Positions 1 to 7,215 of a stretch of 16,697 nt of DNA are shown here, piece after piece. Each line of letters begins with the position of its first letter. The stretch's first letter is position 1. Both the position numbers and the translations under genes were made by a program. The notes beneath the pieces were generated by a model. It was given only the letters and a program-made list of their open reading frames with translations. It searched no databases and was not told where the DNA came from. The stretch spans positions 1 to 16,697 of the forward strand of contig QHXL01000150.1 in NCBI GenBank assembly GCA_003222935.1, given 5' to 3'. This DNA is from Acidobacteriota bacterium. Its GTDB lineage: Bacteria > Acidobacteriota > Blastocatellia > Pyrinomonadales > Pyrinomonadaceae.

Positions 1-1
1 A

Positions 2-148
2 AAGGGAAGTGGAGAGACTTTGCTCACGGTCGAACCCACACCACCGGGTTATGGAAGGTGGGATTTGCTGATCTATTTCGTCCCGTTCCTGGCTGTAGGG
101 TTTTTATGGGTCGTTGCGATTATGCGCAAGCGAAGGATTAGGCGCTGA
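2..148 (+). CDS. C-terminal fragment of a membrane protein (5' end outside window)
   Basis: An open frame enters from the left edge and ends at TGA 146-148, giving 48 residues. The visible part has a Gly/Pro-rich stretch (PTPPGYGRWD), one hydrophobic segment (about LLIYFVPFLAVGFLWVVAIM) and a strongly basic tail, MRKRRIRR. This is the usual layout of a C-terminal membrane anchor with its end in the cytoplasm by the positive-inside rule. The frame stays open from the first base and ends in a sensible membrane anchor, so I read it as a real truncated gene rather than a chance frame. The family cannot be named from so little sequence. It converges on the DUF2585 gene, with the palindromic element 172-330 between them. 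Confidence 0.6.
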   Translation, partial: KGSGETLLTVEPTPPGYGRWDLLIYFVPFLAVGFLWVVAIMRKRRIRR

Positions 149-171
149 GCCCCGGGGAATTGCCTCACAGG

Positions 172-330
172 TCTTTGCTCCGGAGGAGCGAGATGTTTAT
201 AGATTCAGTATGTGATGGAACGCGCTCCGTAAGAGTGCAATGTAGTGGTGGGCGACATGGCGCTCCTTACGGAGCGCAAGTTAGTCTTCTGATCGTTGGC
301 TATAAACATAATGCTCCTCCGGAGCAAAGA
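172..330. repeat. 159-bp palindromic intergenic element with 31-bp terminal inverted repeats
   Basis: The arms at 172-202 and 300-330 are inverted copies matching at 28 of 31 positions. Each carries the core TTTGCTCCGGAGGAGC next to ATGTTTATAG. Inside, 260-277 is a near-perfect palindrome (gcgctccttacggagcgc), and 222-238 is a degenerate copy of the same motif, so the element is nested. Translations across it give short Arg/Ser-rich peptides on both strands with no domain, which I treat as by-products. The structure fits a REP/BIME- or MITE-like non-autonomous element. No transposase gene is in the window, so mobility is an inference. Confidence 0.75.
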
Positions 331-531
331 GAATACTGCCGTTTCGATGGTTTCAAACGCGCAAAGAACAAAATAAAAGCGGTTAAAGAATTTCGCTGCA
401 AGGCCAATCCAAACGATGAAAGCCATTAGAGGGCGCTTCCTCCTCGCCTTCTTATCGCCGTCGTAGAGTCCCGAAGGGTGGCCGCCCTTCAATTTCCGCC
501 GACAGGTCGTACAGACTCAGTCTCCCTGACA
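331..531. other. Non-coding stretch between the repeat element and the DUF2585 gene
   Basis: Together with 149-171 and the repeat element this makes a gene-poor gap of about 380 bp. The only structure seen is a short hairpin at 473-490 (gaaggg, then TGGCCG, then cccttc) about 40 bp beyond the DUF2585 stop. It has no T-run on either strand, so it is not a convincing terminator. Open frames across the gap have no recognisable domain, ribosome-binding site or signal peptide. Confidence 0.5.
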
Positions 532-1116
532 CTAACGGCACATCTGCCATTGTTTGATCGCACTATTGGGCCGAATAAGCATCAGGATCTCGAGCAGCAG
601 GCTGTCACGTATAACGATGCTGAGGATTACTTCGACCACCAGAAACACAATTACGGATCGCCAAAATCCGAGTCTACGCGCTATCAGGAATCCTACAAAC
701 GCACACAGCAGATCGCCAAAAGAGTTAACGATCGTATCGCCTTCATAGCCCAGCGCCGCAGTTTCAGCCCGATAGCGATTTATTACAAAAGGCGTGTTCT
801 CGAAAACTTCCCAGGCAGCCTCACATACTACTGCCAACAAGATTTGCCACTCGGACGACATTCCTCTGAACACGAGACTGATAATCCAGAACAAAAGGAA
901 TCCGTGAAGGATATGTGTGAAGCTAAAGGGATCGAAAAGTTGCTGTGAGTTACTGGAGCTACAGATGTCACCAACCCAAAGCAGAAAACGATTACACGAA
1001 CAAAAGAACAGTCGACCTTCCGCTCGTAACACAAAAGCCATGGCTAGCGCGACAAGAAATCCGATCGCTGCGACCCAGGTTGTTCCTGGTCGACGCCAGG
1101 ACAGGTTGGACGTCAT
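532..1116 (-). CDS. DUF2585 (UPF0314) family integral membrane protein
   Basis: This 194-residue protein matches the DUF2585/UPF0314 family, best known from alphaproteobacteria, in length and motif order. It has an N-terminal hydrophobic segment (about 14-30), then the SxNSQxLxDxxxFTHxxHGF region (about 54-73, with His68 and His71) and the most diagnostic stretch, CEAAWEVFENTPFVINRYR (99-116 area). A GDTIVNSFGD motif (126-135) and a final hydrophobic pair ending in RDSLLLEILML follow. Four or so membrane spans are likely. The clustered conserved His, Glu, Asn and Asp in or near the membrane hint at metal or lipid chemistry, but the family has no known function. It lies downstream of the class V PLP enzyme on the same strand with a 116-bp gap, so co-transcription is possible but not shown. 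The site before the ATG (tttggaaaaat) is a weak ribosome-binding site. Confidence 0.85.
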   Translation of the reverse strand: MTSNLSWRRPGTTWVAAIGFLVALAMAFVLRAEGRLFFCSCNRFLLWVGDICSSSNSQQLFDPFSFTHILHGFLLFWIISLVFRGMSSEWQILLAVVCEAAWEVFENTPFVINRYRAETAALGYEGDTIVNSFGDLLCAFVGFLIARRLGFWRSVIVFLVVEVILSIVIRDSLLLEILMLIRPNSAIKQWQMCR

Positions 1117-1232
1117 ATTTTTCCAAAGGCGCCCGTCAATTTAGAGAGGCGTAGTGTCGGTGAAGAGGATCGCATTACGAAATAGTTGGTTGAGCTTGTG
1201 GAACCTTCATCCGAAGAACGACAAACTGAAGT

Positions 1233-2387
1233 TTATCGGACATTTGAGAACGCATTCAAAAGCGAGAGAACATGGTCGATATCGTGAGTAGTGTTATACA
1301 GGTGAGGAGACAAGCGTATGTTACCTGTCCGATACGCAACATCCACCTTAGCCTGCTTCAACTCTTGATAAATCTTATCGTTGAAATCTGAGCTGCGATG
1401 AGAAATGAAGATCAGCGTCGATCGGGAAGGGCCACTTGGTGGGCTGATCAATTCATATCTTTCTAAATCAATACCGTCGATGAAATGCGAGACAAGCGAG
1501 TTGTCGTAAGCCGCGATCTGGTCGATTCCTTTGGCTAACAAATATTCGATTGACGCTGTCCATGTTTTGAAGTTGAAGAAGTTGGCCGTTCCAAAAACGT
1601 CGTAAGCGCGTGCCTTCAGGTCAGTACGGACGGAAAGATTTGTTTGCTTCCCGCCAAGATCGTCAGCACTCTGCATTGCCAGCCAGTAAGCCTGATTGTA
1701 CTCGAGTGAATCGAGCAGACTGTTACGCATCCAACAAAAGCCGGTGCCGTATGGACCACATAGCCATTTGTGTCCGCCTCCGACTATGGCATCAACGGAA
1801 GTTGAGGCCAGATTCAATGGGCGGGCGCCAAGCGCTTGCGTGCAGTTGAGAATGAATTTGATTCCATTCGTTTGGCATATCTTTCCGATTGCATCTACAT
1901 CGATGGAGTAGCCGCTAAACGAATGCACCGACGTGGTGCAAAGCAATTTTGTTTGGGGCGTCAGGTTCTCCACCAACTCCTCGGATTGAAGGACATGATT
2001 TCGCGGCTCGACATAACGGACGATTACTCCGAGCTTCTCCAGTGCTAACCACGGGAGGATGCACGATGGGAAATCTCCCTTAACGAGCAGGATTTCGTCG
2101 CCACTTTTCCAACGGATACCATTGGCGAGTAGATGCAGCCCATAGGACGTTGAATTACCCAGGATGATTTCTTCACCCGGGACACCGACGAGATTGCCGA
2201 GTGCTGTCCTCAGCCGTTGAGGCACGGCCTTGAATTTCTCGGAGTTGGTCAGATGATGGGGCGCGACTTTCCAGGCCACGGCCTCCATCAATTCCTGGAC
2301 CGCAACCTTTGGGATTGGCCCCTGGTGAGCGCAGTTAAGCCAAACCCTTCCTTCAAAAGGACCGAAGTCTTCAAATGAGAGTTCCAT
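1233..2387 (-). CDS. Class V aminotransferase-fold PLP enzyme (SufS/Csd/isopenicillin-N-epimerase-like)
   Basis: A 384-residue fold-type I PLP enzyme of the aminotransferase class V family. The Schiff-base lysine is K207 in GGGHKWLCGPYGTGF. The phosphate-binding start is GNSTSYGLHLLANGI (77-91), the ring-stacking region is SVHSFSGYSID (153-163, His155) and the C-terminal signature is YRTGNIRLSPHLYNTTHDID (352-371). The position that normally holds the Asp contacting the pyridine nitrogen (usual VDGAQAVG) reads LNCTQALG, so Asn181 replaces Asp; the codon is AAC. Family members include cysteine desulfurases, selenocysteine lyases and epimerases. No sulfur-assembly (suf/isc) neighbours are present, so the substrate is unknown. 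I see no clear desulfurase cysteine loop. The ATG lacks a good ribosome-binding site; a TACAAT box sits 16 nt upstream. Confidence 0.88.
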   Translation of the reverse strand: MELSFEDFGPFEGRVWLNCAHQGPIPKVAVQELMEAVAWKVAPHHLTNSEKFKAVPQRLRTALGNLVGVPGEEIILGNSTSYGLHLLANGIRWKSGDEILLVKGDFPSCILPWLALEKLGVIVRYVEPRNHVLQSEELVENLTPQTKLLCTTSVHSFSGYSIDVDAIGKICQTNGIKFILNCTQALGARPLNLASTSVDAIVGGGHKWLCGPYGTGFCWMRNSLLDSLEYNQAYWLAMQSADDLGGKQTNLSVRTDLKARAYDVFGTANFFNFKTWTASIEYLLAKGIDQIAAYDNSLVSHFIDGIDLERYELISPPSGPSRSTLIFISHRSSDFNDKIYQELKQAKVDVAYRTGNIRLSPHLYNTTHDIDHVLSLLNAFSNVR

Positions 2388-2587
2388 GGTCAGGATGGAT
2401 AAGATTGTACCGGATAACTCATACTGTGGTTAGATTTCCCGAGGCGCAAAGCATTCTGCCCGCTCGCGGAGAGTGCGCAGAGCATCGGTTGTAATGGTGG
2501 ATTTGAATCCGAAGCAGTTATATTAAGAGACAGCGGCTTAATCCGTCCCGGTGAGCTTCTAATAAATAAACAATTAGTCGATAGGCA
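2388..2587. promoter_or_regulatory. Divergent intergenic region between the PLP enzyme and the c-di-GMP protein
   Basis: 200 bp separates two divergently transcribed genes and must hold both promoters. On the minus strand a TACAAT box (complement of 2404-2409) lies 16 nt before the PLP-enzyme ATG. No good -35 hexamer is visible. On the plus strand the AT-rich stretch TAATAAATAAACAATTAG (2561-2578) precedes the ATG at 2588, and only a weak AGG (2583-2585) is near the start. No operator palindrome was seen. Confidence 0.3.
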
Positions 2588-4378
2588 ATGTCGTCTCTTC
2601 CATTCCAGGATCGCCCAACCAACATACTCATCATCGATGATGAAGAGCCCATCCGAAATTTGCTTTCAGCGATTCTGAGCAGTTATTACGTTTGTCAAAC
2701 AGCAAGTTCAGCTGAAGAGGCTCTCAAGGCTCTCGCCACTAAAAAGTTTGAGCTCGTCGTGAGTGATATCGATATGGGTGGAATGAGCGGTCTTGAGTTT
2801 GTCCCGCGTTTGCACTCGCTCTACCCGGACACGGTCGTAGTGATGATCAGTGGAAACCAGGATATTGAAAGCGCAATTGAAGCAATGCGCGTTGGGGCAT
2901 TCGATTACATCACTAAGCCGCTCGACCTTCGTCACGTTGAAGCCGCAGTTGAGAGGGCCCTCCATCACCACGTTTTGTTACGCGAGAAAAGACAATACAA
3001 AGAACAAATGGAACAGCTGCTGGAGGAGCGAACGGCAGAAGTAGATCGACTCGCCTACTACGACACTGTCACGCAGTTGCCAAATCGCAGTTTGTTTGAA
3101 GATCGCCTGGCTCAATCAGTAGCAATCGCGAAATCCTCGGATCAGAATCTGGGCGTGCTTTTTATATCGCTGGATCAGTTTAAGAAGGTGAACGACACAC
3201 TGGGACACGCGCCCGGGGATAGTCTGCTTAAAGAGTTTGCGGAGCGTCTGAAGAGCTGCATTAGTGAGACGGACACGGTGGCGCGCTTTGGTAGCGATGA
3301 GTTTGTTCTGCTGCAAACGAATATTAAGGGGACGAAGGATGTGATCGAAACCATTCGTTCACTATCGCAAGTACTCAAGTTCCCCTTTGACCTGGATGGC
3401 CAGGAGTTGTTTGCCACAGCAAGTGTAGGCGTCAGTCTGTTTCCACTGGATGGTGAAGACAGCCAAAACCTGCTCAAGAACGCCGGTGCGGCGCTGTACA
3501 AAGCAAAGCGATCAGGAGGCTCCAACTATCAGTTCTACACTGCGGACATGCATGACCTCGCCTCCAGGCGCCTGGCGATGGAGACAAGCTTGCGACGAGC
3601 CATTCAGAATGAGGAGTTCCTGGTCTACTATCAGCCGCGCATTTGCGTTGATACTCTCGAAGTCACTGGAGTGGAAGCACTGGTTCGGTGGCAACATCCG
3701 CAACTCGGCTTAATCGCGCCGTCAGAGTTTATTCCGCTGGCCGAAGATACCGGCTTGATCGTGCCGATTGGTGAGTGGGTACTTCGTACTGCGTGTTTAC
3801 AGAACAAGCGTTGGCAGGACCAGGGTTTTGCTCCACTCCAAATGGCCGTAAACATCTGCGCACGTCAGTTTCACGATCAGGACCTGGCCCAGACAATTAT
3901 TAGAATCCTCGACGAGACCAATCTCGCGCCTAAATACCTTGAACTGGAACTAACTGAAAGTTCGATCATGCAAAATGCGGAGTTTGCAGCGGAAACACTT
4001 AGCGGGTTGAAGTCGATGGGAATGAAGATTTCAATCGACGATTTTGGTACCGGATATTCGTCGCTCGCATCACTCAAACGTTTGCCGATCGACGCTCTTA
4101 AGATCGATAAATCGTTTGTGAGTGACGCCACGACAGATCCCGACGACGCCTCATTGGTGATGGCAATAATCACTCTCGCTCATAATTTGAGGCTCAAGGT
4201 TATTGCCGAGGGAGTTGAGACTGAAGAACAGTTGCAGTTTCTTAATTTGTTACGGTGTGACGAGATCCAGGGGTATTTATTCAGTAAGCCAGTACCGGCA
4301 GAGGATTTGGTCGCATTGCTCGATTCCCACTCAGTAAGCCTGCCCACGAAAATCCTGCAAGCAAATGAATCGAGTTAG
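2588..4378 (+). CDS. Response regulator with degenerate GGDEF and intact EAL domain (c-di-GMP phosphodiesterase)
   Basis: 596 residues in three parts. The receiver (about 12-125) has acidic Asp17/Asp18, phospho-acceptor Asp60, Ser88 and Lys110, all in place. A helical linker (130-155, REKRQYKEQMEQLLEERTAE) looks like a signalling coiled coil. The GGDEF domain (about 157-318) is damaged. The signature reads GSDEF (235-239) instead of GGDEF. The usual first metal-binding Asp of DxDxFK is Ser194 (ISLDQFK), and the RxxD inhibitory site reads SETD. The EAL domain (about 330-585) keeps EAL (363-365), Asn422, the ELTES Glu, Asp484/Asp485 in DDFGTGYSSL, Lys505, EGVET (541-545) and QGYLFSKP (561-568). 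I infer a phosphorylation-controlled c-di-GMP phosphodiesterase whose GGDEF half no longer makes c-di-GMP but may bind GTP as a regulator. There is no cognate kinase next to it. The cellular location is cytoplasmic, with no membrane segments. Confidence 0.92.
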   Translation: MSSLPFQDRPTNILIIDDEEPIRNLLSAILSSYYVCQTASSAEEALKALATKKFELVVSDIDMGGMSGLEFVPRLHSLYPDTVVVMISGNQDIESAIEAMRVGAFDYITKPLDLRHVEAAVERALHHHVLLREKRQYKEQMEQLLEERTAEVDRLAYYDTVTQLPNRSLFEDRLAQSVAIAKSSDQNLGVLFISLDQFKKVNDTLGHAPGDSLLKEFAERLKSCISETDTVARFGSDEFVLLQTNIKGTKDVIETIRSLSQVLKFPFDLDGQELFATASVGVSLFPLDGEDSQNLLKNAGAALYKAKRSGGSNYQFYTADMHDLASRRLAMETSLRRAIQNEEFLVYYQPRICVDTLEVTGVEALVRWQHPQLGLIAPSEFIPLAEDTGLIVPIGEWVLRTACLQNKRWQDQGFAPLQMAVNICARQFHDQDLAQTIIRILDETNLAPKYLELELTESSIMQNAEFAAETLSGLKSMGMKISIDDFGTGYSSLASLKRLPIDALKIDKSFVSDATTDPDDASLVMAIITLAHNLRLKVIAEGVETEEQLQFLNLLRCDEIQGYLFSKPVPAEDLVALLDSHSVSLPTKILQANESS

Positions 4379-4420
4379 TTGCAGGGATTCTTGAGAGGCA
4401 GAATCCCTGCAATCTGTTTT
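4379..4420. terminator. Bidirectional Rho-independent terminator
   Basis: A perfect 13-bp stem pairs 4379-4391 with 4400-4412 around an 8-nt loop, and TCTGTTTT follows on the plus strand. It starts directly after the stop of the EAL gene and lies 12 bp from the stop of the convergent protease gene, so it probably serves both. On the minus strand the T-run is weak. Confidence 0.8.
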
Positions 4421-4424
4421 CACG

Positions 4425-6161
4425 CTAGTTCACATACTCAAAACGAGCTACGTCAGATTCTCCCAGGATCACCGTGTCGCCCGGGTTGAGAGATCTCTCA
4501 GTGACTCGAGGTGATTTGGGATCGTTGACGAACGTTCCATTGCGCGATTCCTGGTCCACTATCGTGACGCGACCTTCACGAACGCCAATCCACAAGTGAC
4601 GCTTCGAGATTCTCGGATCCGGTATCACCACCTGGGCACTTCCACTGTCGCGACCAACAAACTCACCGTCAGGCTTGACCATGAACTCTTTTCCTGCCAG
4701 TGCACCGGAAATAAACTTGATGCTTCCGTAGTTGATTGGCGCTGTATCAAGTTCTGGTGAGATCGCGATTGTTCGTGATAAATCGACAGTCATTCCCTGA
4801 TCGCCCTGATTCATCACTGGCGTCGGCATGTGTGGTTGCTGGGCCTTTGCTGCCGGTGACGGTGAATAGTTCGGAGAAGGTGACGACGGCGAGTACGACG
4901 CAGGTGTCGGTGCGTGGTGTCCACCGCTTCCTTTGGCGGCACTCGGTGCTCCTGCCGGCGACTTCTTCTTCTTTCGGGCGAAGATTGCGATCACAATGCC
5001 GATAATTACGATCAATCCGATCACCAGCAACACGATAACGACCACGGCGATCAACCAGACGGGAAAACTCGAACGTTCCTTACCCTCTGATTTTGCTTGT
5101 TGACTACTCTGAATGAGTTTTTCTACTTCAGCGTGCTGTGGAAAGAGACGCTTAACCTCTTCAAACTTTTGTGTAGCGAGCGAGTAACGCTGATCCCAGT
5201 AATATTCCAAACCCTCCCGGTATAACGTGTCCGTAAGGCCTTCGGTATTGGAGGCGCCCGCCGCTTTTACATATTCCATTACGGTGTTGGAAGGGACCAG
5301 GAAGGTGAATCCCTGGACTTCCTGATTGTTAACAACGTCGCCTCTGAAAGTTAAGAGTCCGATTACTTCGAACTGGTCATTGATTCCCGGTCCACCTGAA
5401 TTACCGTGTGTAGCGGCGGTGTTTGTTTGCAAAATCGGAGCACCACTGGTGGCTGTCTTTCGGGCTGAGATCTTGCCGTCGTTGACCGTAGCTTCCATCA
5501 GCGACTTGAAGTCGAGGAGTTTCGTATCAGCAGCTGCGGGATAACCAATAACAGTGATGTGGTCTTGTAACTGAACTTTATCTGAGTCGCCGACTTTTAG
5601 AATGGGAGCGTTCTTGATTTCGATCTTTAGAATCGCGACGTCCTTACCCTGGTCATTACTCTCACCGGTAGGAGCACCGAATTGCTTGATCTCGAACGGA
5701 TATGAACTACCGTCGGGCAAGTAGATTGTGTGAATCAATTGAAACGAAGTAAGTTTACTGTACTGGTCGATAAAGTTGGCGTTTAGGCTTCGCGGATCTT
5801 TACCGAGCTGCTGAGCGATCTGCTGAACCATCTGATAGAACAGCGCTTGCTTCGCTTTATCTTCACCGTCGTGTGTTGTGGTGACGCAATGGGCGTTGGT
5901 AGCGATATAGCCATTTGAACTCAGGATGAAGCCCGAACCAGTTCCCACGAATGAGACGTTGTAGGATTGTCCTTGATAACCAGGCGGCTGGAAGAAAAAC
6001 TGTCCAACTGCTCCATCCACTGTTCGCACAACAGCAGGCTTTGTGTACATCGCGAGCCGTTCACCATCTGAGACTGCCTGTACAACGAATTTACGTTGTG
6101 TAGGAAGCAACAGAGCAGCGAGAAACAGAACGGCTACGGTCGCTAAAACGAGTCTGCGCAT
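4425..6161 (-). CDS. Membrane-anchored trypsin-like (S1C/HtrA-type) serine protease with C-terminal FHA domain
   Basis: 578 residues. A signal anchor (3-20) is followed by a chymotrypsin-fold protease (about 65-300) with a complete catalytic triad: His91 in TNAHCV, Asp174 in DVAILKI and Ser255 in GNSGGPG. About 80 residues separate His and Asp, including a helical Gln-rich insert (100-140). No PDZ domain follows. Instead there is one TPR-like helical pair (308-350), a second membrane span (367-395), a KKKK stop-transfer signal and a Pro/Ser-rich linker (400-450). The C-terminal FHA domain (about 478-578) shows GR503-504, RISKRH (517-522) and NGTF (541-544), the residues that bind phosphothreonine. 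This topology puts the protease outside the inner membrane and the FHA in the cytoplasm. A Thr-rich segment, MTVDLSRTIAIS, just before the FHA could be a kinase target. AAGGAG lies 6 nt before the ATG, which supports the start. The gene is divergent from the lipoprotein gene. Confidence 0.9.
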   Translation of the reverse strand: MRRLVLATVAVLFLAALLLPTQRKFVVQAVSDGERLAMYTKPAVVRTVDGAVGQFFFQPPGYQGQSYNVSFVGTGSGFILSSNGYIATNAHCVTTTHDGEDKAKQALFYQMVQQIAQQLGKDPRSLNANFIDQYSKLTSFQLIHTIYLPDGSSYPFEIKQFGAPTGESNDQGKDVAILKIEIKNAPILKVGDSDKVQLQDHITVIGYPAAADTKLLDFKSLMEATVNDGKISARKTATSGAPILQTNTAATHGNSGGPGINDQFEVIGLLTFRGDVVNNQEVQGFTFLVPSNTVMEYVKAAGASNTEGLTDTLYREGLEYYWDQRYSLATQKFEEVKRLFPQHAEVEKLIQSSQQAKSEGKERSSFPVWLIAVVVIVLLVIGLIVIIGIVIAIFARKKKKSPAGAPSAAKGSGGHHAPTPASYSPSSPSPNYSPSPAAKAQQPHMPTPVMNQGDQGMTVDLSRTIAISPELDTAPINYGSIKFISGALAGKEFMVKPDGEFVGRDSGSAQVVIPDPRISKRHLWIGVREGRVTIVDQESRNGTFVNDPKSPRVTERSLNPGDTVILGESDVARFEYVN

Positions 6162-6520
6162 CAGAAGCTCCTTGAGGGACGTTATCTACTCGATTCCATT
6201 TATTGTTGAAGCAATCGAAGATTTCAACGGCGGCGCCTATCAGATAGAGCTGGCAAGGTCTTTTTAATCGCGCCAGCCATTTTGTAGTAGAGTGCTTCTA
6301 AAGGAATTCCATACGAAAGTCAATCGAAAAGCCAAACGATTAGGCTGGATCGCCCGCGTATTTCGAGCGTACGGTAATTGAACGTTCAGAACAAAAAGCG
6401 TATGGGTTTTGCGCGTTGCGCAACTTTCAAATGACAAAGATGTTGAAAGAATCGGACTTGTTTGATGGCACGTTCATTGCCAAATCTAACTCGGAATCCT
6501 ATTGAGAGAAGGAGATTGAC
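6162..6520. promoter_or_regulatory. 359-bp divergent intergenic region between protease-FHA and lipoprotein genes
   Basis: No gene is visible here. It should contain both divergent promoters. On the minus strand a TTGAAA lies 17 nt before AATAAA, upstream of the protease ribosome-binding site, as a loose promoter candidate. On the plus strand a perfect 10-bp palindrome, gttgcgcaac (6415-6424), lies about 100 bp before the lipoprotein start and could be an operator. A 6-bp stem pairs 6249-6254 with 6272-6277 and has no obvious role. No riboswitch was recognised. Confidence 0.3.
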
Positions 6521-7081
6521 GTGAGAAAGATAGTTAGTCTTTTGACCTTGGTCTTGGCTTTGGCTTTTATTTCTGGCTGTAACTCAGCTTCAACCAATTC
6601 GAACACAGCTGTGGCTGAGGCCACTACCCAGCCGGCTCCCGACAATTCTGAAGTAACGACGAAGGTCGATGCCTCAGGCGTCAAAACGCAGGAGAGGGTT
6701 TTTAAGGGTAACTCTCGAATTTCGCGGGTTGTCGTGACAACAAAAGACGGCACGCGAACCGTAAAGGCTTACTCACCTAAGGGTGAAGAAAGCAGCATCA
6801 AATCGGAGACCGAGGACGTTCTGGTCGCAACTGGCGATAAAGTGGCTGACGCGGCAGGATTTGTCGGCGACAAAGCCGAGGATGTGGCAGGCGAGACGAA
6901 AGATGTCGCCAAAGATGTCGCAAAGGAAACTGCGGACAAAGCTGAGGATGTCGCTGGTAAAACAGTTGATACTGCGAAGAAAGTCGGCGAGAAGTCGGCT
7001 TCTGGAGCTAAGAAAGTCGGAAGTGCAGCCGTTTCCGGAGCAAAGAAAGCAGGTAGCGCAGTCAAAAAAGTTATTCCTTAA
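6521..7081 (+). CDS. Lipoprotein with LEA-like C-terminal 11-residue repeats
   Basis: 186 residues starting at GTG, supported by AAGGAG six nt upstream (6509-6514). The signal peptide ends in a lipobox, FISGC, with the lipidated cysteine at residue 20. Residues 21-45 are a Ser/Thr/Asn-rich spacer and 46-105 a small, possibly beta-rich region (VVVTTKDGTRTVKAYSPKGE). From 106 to 182 the protein is seven exact 11-residue repeats, such as DKAEDVAGETK, DVAKDVAKETA and SGAKKVGSAAV. This is the period and composition of group 3 LEA or apolipoprotein-like amphipathic helices. The first repeats are acidic (Asp/Glu) and the last three basic (Lys/Gly/Ser). LEA proteins are linked to desiccation and membrane protection; that role is inferred here. 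It is probably transcribed alone, as terminator hairpins follow directly. Confidence 0.82.
   Translation: MRKIVSLLTLVLALAFISGCNSASTNSNTAVAEATTQPAPDNSEVTTKVDASGVKTQERVFKGNSRISRVVVTTKDGTRTVKAYSPKGEESSIKSETEDVLVATGDKVADAAGFVGDKAEDVAGETKDVAKDVAKETADKAEDVAGKTVDTAKKVGEKSASGAKKVGSAAVSGAKKAGSAVKKVIP
6836..7066 (+). repeat. Seven degenerate 33-bp coding repeats
   Basis: The 11-residue repeats of the lipoprotein correspond to seven in-frame 33-bp units starting at 6836, 6869, 6902, 6935, 6968, 7001 and 7034. Each unit has a GAT/GAC or TCT/TCC first codon and a GCx-AAA/GAG core. Codon use varies between units, so the array is old or under selection for protein rather than recently amplified. Confidence 0.75.
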
Positions 7082-7085
7082 CAAT

Positions 7086-7141
7086 GTTGCTAACGGCGGT
7101 CAGCAACCGGGACGTGCCTTTTCGGCCGTCCCTTTTGTTTT
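7086..7141 (+). terminator. Tandem hairpins, the second a Rho-independent terminator
   Basis: The first hairpin pairs gttgct (7086-7091) with agcaac (7102-7107). The second pairs gggacg (7109-7114) plus gcc (7116-7118) with ggc (7124-7126) plus cgtccc (7127-7132), with a bulged T, and is followed by TTTTGTTTTGG. It starts 5 nt after the lipoprotein stop and closes that transcript. Confidence 0.8.
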
Positions 7142-7172
7142 GGTGCCCAAAGGCTGCCGAGTGGGCAGGTGG

Positions 7173-7178
7173 TATACT
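7173..7178 (+). promoter_or_regulatory. Candidate -10 box (TATACT) for the M16 peptidase operon
   Basis: TATACT lies 37 bp before the ATG at 7216 and just after the upstream terminator, the expected place for the operon promoter. The same hexamer occurs before the UbiD gene. No good -35 hexamer is visible at 16-18 bp. Confidence 0.4.
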
Positions 7179-7215
7179 GTCGTCGAAAATAGCTTGATTG
7201 ATCCGGGGAGCGGTG

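Noticed and set aside
160..492. Short open frames on both strands (89 and 95 residues) in the first gap
   Set aside because: They run through the palindromic element, are Arg/Ser-rich, lack domains and ribosome-binding sites, and arise naturally from the repeat.
478..948. A 156-residue plus-strand frame
   Set aside because: It lies antisense within the well-supported DUF2585 gene and has no domain of its own.
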